Part shown: positions 23,445-34,800 of the stretch, one piece after another
Position numbering within the stretch: the first letter of the stretch is position 1
How the letters are laid out: each line of letters starts with the position of its first letter
DNA from: Entomortierella parvispora
Lineage: Eukaryota > Mortierellomycota > Mortierellomycetes > Mortierellales > Mortierellaceae
Assembly: GCA_963573315.1 (NCBI GenBank)
Contig: OY752150.1
Coordinates: 1,798,001 to 1,862,000, forward strand
DNA: 64,000 nt
Reading direction: 5' to 3'
Notes under the pieces: generated by a model
The model's input: the letters and a program-made list of their open reading frames with translations, nothing else
Told to the model about the DNA's origin: nothing
Databases searched by the model: none
Translations under genes and position numbers: made by a program

Positions 23445-24795
23445 GGCGGTGATGGCTGTGCTGATATGAAGACCAAGTGGTGGCGAAAGCTTGTGTGTTA
23501 GAGAGAAAAAACTGGCCTCGACGAACGAGGTACCATTGAAGTGGCAAGGGGAAGATCAGAGGCGGGAGACAGAGAAATAGAGCAACAGAAAAAAAGTTGC
23601 GAGGCCACGGTGGACCGAGTTTATATTACGAGCAAAGACAGTGGCCAACCCTTGGGCATGGTTCCATATCAAAAAGTCCATGAGTTGTTGTTGGTTTTTT
23701 ATTGGTTCTAAAGAGAATTTTCCACTATTGAGCCCAGCGGTTGACACGAAGAGATGGGCGCGGGGGAGCAATCAAAACAAAAGCACTACAGCAGCACTAC
23801 AGCAGCACCGGTGACTGGTTGCACTCTGTAGCAGGGTTATGATTGGCTCAGTTATTCTTTTCGGCAGTATTATAAAAAGAGAGCCTTTGACAAACCGAGA
23901 ATGCATGAAGAGGGTTGCAACAGTTGTTTAGCGAGAGGACAAACCAAAAAAGCGACATCAGCCAGTTGAAAAGACGTTGTGAATCTTCCCATGGAATTTA
24001 GGCGGCGAGATGATCATCCGCAATTCAGCCGCAAGACGCGAGAGTTGGTGGCAAGACGCGCGATTTTGGGGCAAGACGCGAGTCGTGACATCCTGCAGCA
24101 AAGTAGTCTATCCCTTCGTGGCGGGCGGACCATGGGGCGGACGCCTCGAGGGGTGCTTGCTCTCTGCGCGATGGCCGGCACGTGTGCTCTTGCGACCATT
24201 GCTCGGCATCCTTTGCATCCTTGTCCACGGCTGATGCATCCAGGAACCAAATGTGATTGCTTCTTCATTCCTCGATCTTGCAGCTCACATGCACTCACTA
24301 CCCTCACTCTGCGCAAGAGGACCCTCTTTTCTTCCCTCCCTCTCTTTTTTCGTCTACTTTTCCACTTTTCTTCCATTTACGGCTTCATCTTCGACATGCT
24401 CTGGTTCGCTTCGCCTCCATCAACTCTCTCATCAACTCGCGAAACAATGACCTTCTTCACTTTTCCCACAATGCCGTTCCCTGTTCTAGCAGCTTCAGGG
24501 AAACGCCTATGCATTACCCTCCACTCTCAGGGCAAGGACAGCGGAATCTCCTCTCTCCCGCACTTCGACTTCCTTGCCGCCCAACAGGGCCCTCGCCTTT
24601 GTTACAATAATCCTTTTAGCCCCAGATAGCGACAGCAGCAACAACAGCTACAACGCTTGCCCTTTCTCTCTCTCTCTCTCTCTCTATCTCCCCCCCCCCC
24701 CCCCCTAGAGATATACCCCATTGTCCACGAGATGTCTTCCTTCCACCATACCTTCAAGTCTACCCTCAGATGCTAGAGGGTGCCCTACGTATTGC
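23445..24795. other. Intergenic, low-complexity, no gene recognised
   Basis: Contains three close copies of CAAGACGCG at 24031-24085, a TC run followed by a C run of 16 or more at 24664-24708, and an AT-rich TATAAAAAG at about 23871. The 216-codon plus-strand frame at 23979 has simple-sequence composition and no recognisable domain. Confidence 0.5.
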
Positions 24796-25365
24796 TGCTC
24801 CGTCTTGCAATCCGTTATCTATCGCCGAGCTGGATAAATGGCGGAAACAATTGGACGACCTATTTCAAGCTATTTGGCAAAGTTTCCACCAAACCTTTGA
24901 CTGCCTCTGTGGCGAACCGGTGCTATCCATGCAAAAGAAGGATGGAAGCTCGAGAGAAGGCTGGACCGAGACTCTTGAAAAAATAACCTCCACGCCATTC
25001 CCGACAGAGCCTGTCATGTAGTTACGATGGACTTTTTGTTGACTTATTCCCAAGATTCCTCACTGCTTCGACTAATACCACCGTCTATGTAGACAGGCTC
25101 AACTGGTGAGGCATGGTCAGGTCTTCCGTCGTCAAGGCATGCTCGCCATCTTTTTTTGATTCCGATCGTGACGCCAAATTGACGAGTTCTGGAAGCATTT
25201 GAGCCGTCTCATGGACGTCCACCTTGCCATGTAGACCGTTTAGAACCCATAGACGGACGGCCGACTGAGCTTGCCAATCGAACCCTCAATACGATGCTCC
25301 GGTGCTTTTCTGATCAACACCAGGACGATTGGAAGCCACCTCATTCTTCTTAAACAGTGGCATGT
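24796..25365 (+). pseudogene. Ty3/gypsy pol relic (RT piece joined to integrase piece)
   Basis: The part at 24796-24960 still reads LSIAELDKWRKQLDD...EPVLSMQKKDGS, matching the start of the reverse transcriptase of the intact chromovirus at 44 kb. Then 25019-25365 matches its integrase, from the VVTMDF block (catalytic region) through FWKHLSRLMDVHLAM and TDG to the sequence around FFLNSG, with stops and shifts. RNase H and most of RT are deleted. Clearly dead. Confidence 0.75.
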
Positions 25366-25690
25366 ATCTGTCAGGCCGAGCGGAAAACGCAATAGTAGTC
25401 TACCTCAGCCGCCTTAGTCACCACAAATAAATATATAGTACTGATGCGAGCCTGGGACCCTGTGAATGTTTGTGAGGGTGATTCTCAAGAATCTTGATTT
25501 ACTAAGATACCAAACCCGGAAGGAATCCTTGCAGTGCACCTTGGAACATCATAGTCACACGATGGATCCTTATTCCCCCCTATCCCTTATTTTCTCGTTC
25601 TCGTCACTCCTTTTAATTTCGTTCTTCCGAGCCACGCTGCTTCAGCTTCTTCCTTTCATTCTTATCCTCCATCCATCACACACACACACA
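25366..25690. promoter_or_regulatory. CotH gene upstream region
   Basis: 325 bp ahead of the CotH start. It ends in a pyrimidine-rich leader and a short CA repeat at 25677-25690 directly before the ATG. No defined element is recognised. Confidence 0.4.
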
Positions 25691-27467
25691 ATGCGAATCC
25701 TTCTTCTTTCAAGTTTCTTAGCTCTGGCATCCAGTACTTTGGCTGATGGTAAGACCCCCTCATCCTCCATCTACCTCCCCAAGCTAAAGCAAAACAGAGT
25801 GCGTTGTGTCTCGCCCTATTCTGCTCTCTTCACTCACTGTGACACTAAGTGCTGTAGCCCTGCATCTGCAACTCACATAATCTCGTTTGTCTCTGAAAAA
25901 CCCTTGCGATCTGATGCTTTTTTCACGTCTGCATGATCAAGTCACCTACAACGTTATTGGCTTCCCTGATGCTACGACCAACTCGTACGCTGTTGAGGTC
26001 AACAAGAAGTTGTACCCTTTGCAGACATCCAAGACCTCGTTTCCATTATGGTCCGGAAAGATCACCGGCGATTTTGACCAGTCAAGCTATCGATTTGTGC
26101 AACTCAATCACCAAAACAAGGTTGTCGCGCGTGAGGACTTTCTCCGGCAGCTAACTAGCGCAAACAACACCCCGAATGATTTTTTCAACCGCGAGGCCAC
26201 CTTTACTACCCTGCCTGAGATCAAGCAGGTCTACAAGGATGTTCGCCCCAAGTCGGCCGGAGCCTTTGACACCTCTCAAATCGCTACTATACACTTTACA
26301 GTGGATCCTGCCGAGTTTGTCGACATGATGAACCACCCGAGGGACAAGGAGCGTGAGCCCCTAAAGGCGGGATTCAAGTTCATCAACGCTAACACTGTCT
26401 TCTCGGCCGACGAGGTCAATCTCCAGGTTTCTGGCCATGCTTCGCGCAAGTATGGTAAAGTGTCGCTAAAAGTGAAGTTTAACAAGGGCAAGGGGCAGGC
26501 GCTCTTTGACCACTCTGTCATCAAACTGCGCGCAGAATACGTCGACCCGACCATGCTTCGCGAGAAGATGTACATCGATGTTCTCAACTCGATCGGCGTG
26601 CCATCTTCCCAAGGAAGCTATTCGCGCGTCTATGTCAATGGCAAACCACAAGGGTTTTACCTGATGGTCGAGGACATTGAGGAGTCCATGCTGATGCGTA
26701 CATTCCAGCAAAGCGCCATCAAGAAGGAAAAGGCCTTAGGAGCGCTCTACAAGATAGGAAGCCGCGATTCCACCTTGCAATATGCTGGCCTGCGCACCTC
26801 TGACTATGATCCATTCAGGTACAGAAACATTGTCCGCGGTGAAAACCCTGAAGATGAGCCCATGCAGCAGATCATCGGACTTATGAAGGATCTGAAGGAT
26901 TGGGACCCTACCGATACTGATGGAGTCGCCTACTGGAATGAACGCTTGGACCTCGATGGTTTTTTGCGCTCGATGGCGCTTGAGTACCTGGCTGGTGCCT
27001 GGGACTCCTTCTGGTGGAATGGCAATAACTATTTTTGGTACTACAACCCACAGCGCAAGGTTTGGCAGTTTATCCCCTCGGATTTTGACCACTCTTTCAG
27101 CTCCGGCAACAATCGCGCACCTATTAAGGCATCTTACAAGGAATACGGCCGAATTACGGACCACCCTATGGTGACCAAGCTCATCTTCAAGAATAAGGAC
27201 ATCAATCAGAAGTTTGAGACCATCCTGCGCACCATTGCCCAGTATGTCTTTGACAATCCGGTACTGGTAGAGCGTATCCATGCGTACGAGGCACAGATTG
27301 AACAGGACGTTGCCTGGGATCGTGCTCTTGACCGCTCCGAGCTGCCTGGAAGGCTTCTAGATTGGTCAACCGAAGAGTTCCATAATTCGATCTGGAAAGT
27401 CAAAAATAGTATCGTTCGCTGGACTAGAGGTCGTGCCAAGACAGTTGCTCGCGAACTTGGCCAGTGA
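25691..27467 (+). CDS. Secreted CotH-kinase-family protein
   Basis: Two exons, 25691-25748 and 25942-27467, give 527 residues. The first exon is almost exactly a signal peptide (MRILLLSSFLALASSTLA). Exon 2 starts VTYNVIGFPDATTNSYAVEV, the N-terminal region common to fungal spore-coat CotH proteins, and continues with the PF08757 domain: SYSRVYVNGKPQGFYLMVED, YWNERLDLDGFLRSMALEYL, FWWNGNNYFWYYNPQRKVW and FIPSDFDHSFSSG. CotH proteins are atypical secreted kinases, expanded as surface proteins in Mucoromycota. No GPI tail is visible: the C-terminus is basic (WTRGRAKTVARELGQ). A paralogue lies at the right edge of the window on the opposite strand. The internal Asp/His residues expected for catalysis are present by eye, but activity was not tested. 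Confidence 0.92.
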
Positions 27468-30065
27468 GGAGTTGTTAGTAAAAACCCTTGTTCCCGTCTC
27501 TAGAGCCTTTTGTGGATGGTTTTATTTCTTTGCTATTACACTGTGGATCTTTATTCACCATGATGTGCTTTGTTTGACCATGTTTGGCGCGATTCAGCTT
27601 TTTTTTTAGTGAGGGGATGGATATGGATGGCAGCTCATGGGTCGGCTCTCCATCTTTTACTACCATCGAGAGGTCTGACCCGTGAATAACGCTCACCAGC
27701 GATCATGCCAATCAAGTATGAAAGACTGTGGCTGAAGGTATTTCAATATTGGATACGGTTACCCCGTGAGTCATGCTAGCAAGTACCCAGTGCGGGCAGA
27801 TCTGAGGCCTCATCAAATTATATCGTCTACATAGTCTTAGGCCTACATAGTATGGGGGACTGTCGATGGTGCGGACATTGTTGGTGCGAACATGTTGGCT
27901 TGTTGGTTGGGTTGTGGAACCTGCGGGCGGTTCATTCCTGTCAATCATGTACGGCGTCTGCGAAGGAAATTGCATTTCCTTGCTTTGTGTTCCTCTGCAT
28001 TCCTTGTTTTCTGTCCTTCTGCAGTGCGGGGAAAAGGACTCCTTTTATAAGAAATAAATTGACGCAGTAAACTCACAAGATCAAAAACCTTAAAATGCCG
28101 ATCAGATGATGTAAATGATGTCATTGTTTATGGGTTGTATGAATTTTCTATGTTGTCCAAAACACAGAAAAAAAACCAGACATTTCGATACAGAAATTTT
28201 CATAAAACACACAAATTTCACCGACAAAAAAAAACCATGGTTTCGCGTCTCTCCGTATCACTCCCCCCTAAAAACCCGTGTTGGTTGCCACCCAGACAAC
28301 TTGAAGGATACAACAAATTGCTACATTGCGTAGGTATGCTGCCTTCAAGGAAAAGGCGATATAGTTTTATCCCCTAACCGCTATAAAGCTCACTAAAGAC
28401 CAAAGGAATGGCCCAGCGTCTATGTCAGAGATGGCAAAGCCCTCAGGTTATTCATTGAAGACTTGCCTCCTATTTGCAATCGACAACATGCTCCTCCTCC
28501 TCCACCTAGCTTAGCGTAGCGTTTCATTTGGACTGTGTCTCTAGAACCAATCTATGTTCTTTGACTTCCTCCACATATCCCAACTTGTCACAAAGAAGCA
28601 CCAATTCTTCTCTATTGGGCTTTGTCCCGCTCTCTGCTAGCAATTGCTTTTGGATCTTTTAAGCCTCCTCTGCTCTCTTCATGTGAACGTTCCATTGAGT
28701 GCAAGAGGATCATCATCCACTATGATACCCACGTCGTCATTACTGTCATCGCCATCATCTCCGCCTCCAGGTCGAGCAGACACACCAAATGTCCAAGGGC
28801 CTGGATATCGAATTGGTCTTTGTTTGAGTGAGGTAAAGCGAAGGGGCTGTTCACCCAACTGCAAAAGATGCCAATTGCAGCTTGAGCGCAGCGCTATTCG
28901 ATTTGTTCTAAAGATGGTGACAAAGCTGGTGACTGCTCCTGACAACAGTTGGACCTGCAGAGTCACTCCATCTTTGAGAACGGTGTATAGACTCCTTTCC
29001 TAAGAAATACTTGCAGCAACAACGGACTTGTCTGTGCTGGGTCAGAGAAAAATCCTGAAGTCAAAACACAGAAAATTTACATGCCCGCAACTTTTCTGTG
29101 TTGAAATTTCTGTGTTTTGGAAACACAGAAATTTTAATACGGGTCACACGATTTTACTGTTGATTCCTGTATAGAGTTATGAACTTTCTTTGCTGAGAAT
29201 GAACCTTGTGTCTAAGAATAGAGTGCATGGGAGACCTGTAAGCTTTTGTGGTGCCTGTGGTGCCTACGATAGAATGAAAAAACGCGACAATTGCCTGCTG
29301 GAAAAATCTACAAGCACGCAATGTGCCAAGGTAGCTAAATAAGTTTTGAATGAAAGGATAGCTCCCCCAGATTCATACCCAACATCGGCCACTCTCCTTG
29401 TAGTTATCGTCATCGATACTTTCCTCCTAGTTTTCTTTTCTGACCCACTATATCTGACTTGGAGAAACAGATTGTCGAGAATCACGACTAGGCATAACCC
29501 CCGAGGAAGGAGATGCGAGGCAGGATCGGGTGTAAGGTGGCTGAGAGAATGTGCTCAAGTTGCTGGCTGGCACTATTTCAGGATTGTGTGTGGGCATGTT
29601 TACCGTGGCACTGCAGTGGTAAAAGAGTGGTGACAAAAAGGGGCTGTGTTGTACGCGGCGCCGATACTCGTTTTGGTGAACAATTCTGTTGACAGCAAGG
29701 TCAATGGACGTTGGGAACGGGTCCGCAACTCGTCACCAGAGGAGCGTCATGTGACACTAGATCCGTGTTGCGGGTGGCGGGTCATACTACGAGGTAACGC
29801 GCCTCAAGTCAGACACGAAATATCATGACACATCATAGCATCCAAGTTTCACTATAATATCGGTGTAGCCATGTTCCAGCTCCAACCATACGCCATACAC
29901 TTGCCTAGGATCCTACTTAACCCATCTCGCGCTTGGTTGCCTATTCCATCTTATTCTGTGAAGTAGTTTCACCCACATGATAGCCCAAGCTGAGCCTCCA
30001 AAGGAGGCGCACCGGACTTGAGGTAACTTGAGGTGCGGACCAACATCAGAGCGTGAAGGTCTCTG
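27468..30065. repeat. 2.6-kb gene-poor, repeat-derived stretch
   Basis: 27840-28030 is a diverged piece of the 13.7-kb element arm (shared GGCGTCTGCGAAGGAAATTG and the CTTGCTTT(G/C)TGT region). A 15-bp inverted pair, TCCAAAACACAGAAA at 28156 and its complement at 29107, brackets about 970 bp. A perfect hairpin TTTCTGTGTTT...AAACACAGAAA lies at 29107-29131. 29653-29713 repeats the block at 7650-7712. Short open frames here lack recognisable content; no gene is called. Confidence 0.5.
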
Positions 30066-30437
30066 AGGGTGCAATAAACCTGCGCGTGATGTAATTATCA
30101 GAAGTCTTAATCGCGAAGTTTGAAGTCATGTCTTGGGTCTCGGCCACGGTAGCAGTGACAAATCCTGACGTCTACTTTGCTTTTCAATCCAGCAAGGCTC
30201 AGGGACAATCTCCTCAGAGTGGGCCTGAATCTTCCCGAGCCTGTGTTTGGGTCATCTGTAGATCGGTTGACCAACCCAATAATAGCAAAAAATATACGCC
30301 ACCTTCCTTCCTTCAAACAAACCCGAGGCATTTGCCAAGGCAGACCCACTGCCTACAAAAATGTGGCCAAGGTCAGGGTTTGATCCTGGGATCCCCTGGC
30401 AAAAAAGTGTCCGCTCTACCTAGAGAGCAAAACCCAA
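30065..30437 (-). mobile_element. Candidate tRNA-derived SINE
   Basis: Read on the minus strand, 30437-30366 folds like a tRNA. The D arm is GCTC-TCTAGGTA-GAGC (perfect stem, GG in the loop), exactly 23 bases follow to the T arm, and the T arm is CCAGG-ATCAAAC-CCTGA with a 7-base loop close to TTCRANY. The anticodon loop would read TTT (Lys), but its stem and the acceptor stem no longer pair, which rules out a working tRNA and suits a SINE head. About 300 bp of unrelated body follows (starting GGCAGTGGGTCTGCCTTGGC) and the end at 30065 is a guess. I did not find a second copy in the window. Confidence 0.45.
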
Positions 30438-30581
30438 ACAGGAATACATTCAAAAAAATTACGAGACTTTTTATCCGAATCACCGTCAAATCACGTGATC
30501 AAAGTGGCTTGTGTAGCCTCGGAGTCCATCCTCATCAGATGTAAACAATTTCCAACTCTGCATTTCCAAAGACATGAACAC

Positions 30582-31388
30582 ATGATGGGCACGAGCAATG
30601 ATATTGAGCGTTTCAAGGAGCTGATAAAGACTTTTAGAGATCCAGTGAATGCGGCAGCCTTGGTTGAGGGGAAAAGAGGTACGTAAGGTTTATGAAACCA
30701 AGAATCAAATACCCACAACCGTTCCCTAACATAAGTCGGATCTTCAGGAACCTTTGTTTTCAGGGAAGGAAGAAGCTTTACGAAATCTGAACGCAAGGTC
30801 AGTCTCTCGAAATTTAATTTTCTGAGGGAGCGACATGACGGCAGTAACCAGCTGTATATTTTGATCGCTGTTATGTTCTTGGTCAGGAAGTTTGAACAAC
30901 TTGTGCACGATCTACCGTTAATGTCAAAAAAGGATATGTTCAAGCCTTCTCGCGATGGAATTCTATTCAGAGAGTGGGCTTACAAACTGGAAATTTCGGA
31001 GCCAGCCCTGCTGGGCGTATCGGCACAGGCTTATTGGTCCATGTATGATCGACTCCTGAAAAATTACGCTGATCTCACGCGTATAAGTGAGATTGTCAAG
31101 GAGGAGTGCACTTTCACGCCGAGTCACCTATTCAAATGGGTCAAGAGACTGTTCGAGCTGAACGAGGTTTATTTCAACCGCGCCTTTCCGACTGACATAC
31201 GCCAACGCGGGATATACAAAAAAGGAAAAGAACGCCATGCTCAATCTCGACCGCGGTCTCCGTCAGCAAATTATGGTCCTGTGGCGACTCGTGCAAGAGG
31301 ATCGGATAAACGGAGAAAGATTGGTTGCGACGATGAACCGTCCGGTAATTCTCTGTCAACGGAATCGCCACATATGGACGATCCATGA
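30582..31388 (+). CDS. Small orphan protein, three exons
   Basis: Exons 30582-30678, 30764-30797 and 30887-31388 join cleanly to 210 residues: MMGTSNDIERFKELIKTFRD..., GKEEALRNLNAR, then KFEQLVHDLPLMSKKDMFKP and a helical region (EWAYKLEISEPALLGVSAQ), followed by a basic, Ser/Arg-rich tail with a possible nuclear signal (SDKRRKIG). Donors are GTACGT and GTCAGT, acceptors TTTTCAG and GGTCAG. I recognise no family. The charged tail and position just upstream of the large transposase-peptidase gene on the same strand suggest an accessory protein, but nothing shows that they act together. A start at 30495 upstream in frame is also possible. Confidence 0.6.
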
Positions 31389-31800
31389 AAGCCTGAGTCA
31401 TGCTTGACTCTTTGCAACTGTTCTGGTAAGCGGGCTCATGTCCTCTAGTACCCAGTGAGGGTCGTTTTTCTCTGTCATGGCGCCTTAGAGCAGTTGAAAT
31501 GCTTGTTCGCTAACTGTCTTGCGACGTGTACTGCAGGCTCAATGACAGCCGATCAGACTAAGGTGCTCCTTCAATGGATCCCCGCCGACATGGTTCGCTG
31601 TGATTTGTTCAAGCCGAACTGCTCACAACTCTTCAAAATGAACCTCCGAACTCCAGATGTTCGCGTAAAATGCTTCTCGGCACCACTGTATTTATACCTC
31701 ATCCCTTTCCCCTTAGCAATCTCTCTTTTCGAAAATCTCCCAAGCCACAATCTCTCTTTTTGACAATCCCCGAAGCCAACATCCATCCGTTTGACCTACT
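31389..31800. promoter_or_regulatory. Upstream region of the 13-exon transposase-peptidase gene
   Basis: 412 bp. It contains two near copies of CAATCTCTCTTTT at about 31719-31770 just before the ATG and a TATTTATA at 31687. No terminal inverted repeat like that of the second copy was found. Confidence 0.4.
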
Positions 31801-34800
31801 ATGGCCAACAGAAACGACCCCCGCTACTCCATTAAAGACATGGATTTCGCGCAGAATGTCGCGTCAGTGATGAGTGACGCGAAAATCAACTCCAAGGAGC
31901 TCAAAGACCTTCTTCCTCTTATCAGCCGTTTTGTTGAGCAAAATGGGAGCCGGAAGAGTAAGAAAAGGGCCTCCTCTCCCTCGTCGCAAGAAAGAAGCCA
32001 ACAGAAATCCTCACCAGCCAAGAGAGCAAGCCGTGTTGTTCGTCCTTTGTCCACTTCCAGTCCAACTGAGGCATTTATCAGCTGGGCAAACCCAAGCCGT
32101 CTTCGTGCTCCTTCGTCCTCCTGTTCCTCTGAAGAAGAGTTTCCCGAGCTCACTATGATTGAAAAGTAAGCGAGCTATGTTTTCGCTATTAAACGTAAAA
32201 GTATTGACTTTCCTGACAGCCCACTGATATTCTCTCCCTATATCCCTCCACAAATATAGAGCACGCCGAAAGCAGCAAGATATCATTACCATTGAGAGCG
32301 ATGACGAGTCTTCGTATGTTTCGGTTCCATGTTTACAGAATTGTTAATGCTCGCTCTAACATTTTACCTACATCTCTTTCCAAAATGATAGTGGTCCCAA
32401 AACTGTCGTCAAGAAGGCGGGTTCACGATCAAGGTATCGATATGCAATTATAGCTTTCTATGATATTGTTGCTGGAATCTTCTGATTCCAAACTAACTTC
32501 TTTGCGTCCTCTTCTATCATTTCTACCTTCCACTCAAGTTATAGTGAAGCTGCAGCTTTCCGCAAGGCCGACGCAATCAACTTACTTGCATCTGACCAGT
32601 AAGTTAAACTGCAGTACATCTTGCTGTCTCCTCGGTCACTTTCTCATCTATTTCTCCACTGTACATATATACGTAGTACTGTCACCAAAGAAATCCCAGA
32701 TGCGAGTTGTCAACTCACCTTGAAGGACACCAAATCTGGGCATGGGTATGTTTACTGTTGAAAATACTCGGAACGAACTGTTGTGCTGGCTGGCCCACTC
32801 ATTGTTCTGTTTCCTGATCTTGTCCATCTTTTCTTCTTCATCTAAGACTTGTTGCAAGGTTTTCGAAAGAGTTATCCGTCTCCCCGACGGCCAGGTCTCT
32901 CTCCCCGATGGCCAGGTCTGTCTCTCCGATGGCCAGGTCTGTCTCTCCGATGGCCAGGTCTGTCTCTCCGATGGCCAGGTCTGTCTCTCCGATGGCCAGG
33001 TCTGTCTCTCCGGTGGCCAGGTCTGTCTCTCCGATGGCCAGGTCTGCCTCTCCGATGGCCAGGTCTGCCTCTCCGATGGCCAGGTCTGCCTCTCCGATGG
33101 CCAGGTCTGTCACCCCGATGACGAGGTCTGTCACCCCGATGACGAGGTCTGTCACCCCGATGACGAGGTCTGTCTCCCCGATGGCCAGGTCTGTCTCCCC
33201 GATGGCCAGGTCTGTCTCCCCGATGATGAGGTCTGTCTCCCCGATGGCCAGGAGGTCTGTCTCCCCAACCATCACGCCAGCTACTTCTGCCAAGGTTGCA
33301 ATATCCAGTTCTGGCATTCCACTTGCCAGATCTGTCTCCTCAATCGTCGCTCCTATCACGCCTGCCGCGATCACTAGGCCTGCGATTGCTGCATCCTCAA
33401 TTGCCTCCACCCCTCTGGCCGGTCTCGAGGCCACACGTCCTCCTGGTCTGAGAAGATCATACTCAGGGTACGTTGCTTGTCAGTTATAATGCTTTTGATA
33501 TTGCAACCGAGTATTTACTCTTTTGTGACTTTCTCTCTCTGTAGACTCCATGATGCCAGGTGCGCTCCAGGAGCTCCACCTCTAGGATTGAAAAGGTCTC
33601 ATTCCGGGTAAGGACTCTCTTCCGTCAATAGAACAGTTAGAGCGCCTACCTCGTGTATTTGTGATTTAAAGCTAATAGCTTCTCCTCCGATGTATAGCCC
33701 ACTTCCCGTCCATCATTTAGCTGGTCGTCCTATGGCTCATCCTACTGTTCGTTCGTTTACCGGTCGTCCTATTGCCGGTCCTTTTGATGGTCGTCCATTT
33801 ATTGGTCCGATTGCGGTTTCCCCTGTTTCCGGTCCTCTTGTTGGCCCTCCAGTTGACAGAGCTTTTGTTGACCCTTTCGCAGCTCCTCCTCTTGGTCCAA
33901 CTTTCGGTCATTTTGTTGATACATTTGGCAATCCATTTGCTGGCCCAGTTACTCCTCTTGCGATCAGAAAGCCCTCCTCCAGGTATGAGACTCAAAAATC
34001 TAATTACTTGTGTATGCAAGTTTCACCATTTGACTCACTCGCTCTAATCTGTGCTTTCCCTGTCTCTCTTCGTAGCCCAAATGATCCTATCTTTATCCAC
34101 GATGATCCGTATGTTATTCTTTAATTTGGCGATTTCTTGATGTTGATAATCCGTGGTCCTTATCGTCTTATTTCTGTGGTTTCAAATATTAGACCTGTAG
34201 TGGGAATCAAGTACTCGTTCAAAGACACTCCCAATGTTAACTTTCTTGCTAAAAGTCACAATGATGGGTATGGTGACATTATTCTTTTTGTCTTACGAAC
34301 CGTCCATAGATTTTTTAGCTTGATATTTACAAACGTCTCTATTGTTCATGTTAGTGCCAGCTTTGGAAACCCAACTAGCGTTTTAACTGCCCATACTTCA
34401 AGCGGTGTTCCTGTCGCACCGGCTGTTGTATTTGCGAACGTTGTCAAATCTCCCGCAACTGGGTACGTTTCTTTGTTCTGATGTCAATATACGAATACAT
34501 GTCGTATTTCTCCGATTCCTACTATCCCTTCGTCACTGTGCTTGCTCGTCATTGATACTCATCAAATTATCGTCCTCTCTAGGTTACACGTTGGTGCTAC
34601 ACCCGCTGATGAACAGATATTATTGTCCGTCATAAATGATCGTTTCTCGGGAAATAGTGATAGGTATGTGCACGATTCTGTTTCGTCTCTGTTTACTCTG
34701 TTACTCTAGTCTTTCGACTAACATGAATTGGCATGCAATTTTTTCACTAGATGCAGGTCAACAGATGAATTCCCGAATGGAAACATCAAGTTCACGCGCA

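Noticed and set aside
23979-24629. 216-codon plus-strand frame in the intergenic region
   Set aside because: Encodes low-complexity Leu/Ser/Arg sequence over repeats (CAAGACGCG words, TC-rich DNA) without recognisable domain.
28622-29003. Possible plus-strand gene of about 119 codons
   Set aside because: No recognisable content, lies inside a putative repeat unit, and intron-like signals do not give a consistent longer frame.
30366-30437. Functional tRNA-Lys gene
   Set aside because: D and T arms are good, but the anticodon stem and acceptor stem do not pair, so it is treated as a SINE head or pseudogene.
32838-33434. 198-codon minus-strand repeat frame and a second plus-strand repeat frame
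   Set aside because: Consequence of the 21-bp unit keeping several frames open; the SVSPMAR frame is the one that joins correctly spliced exons.
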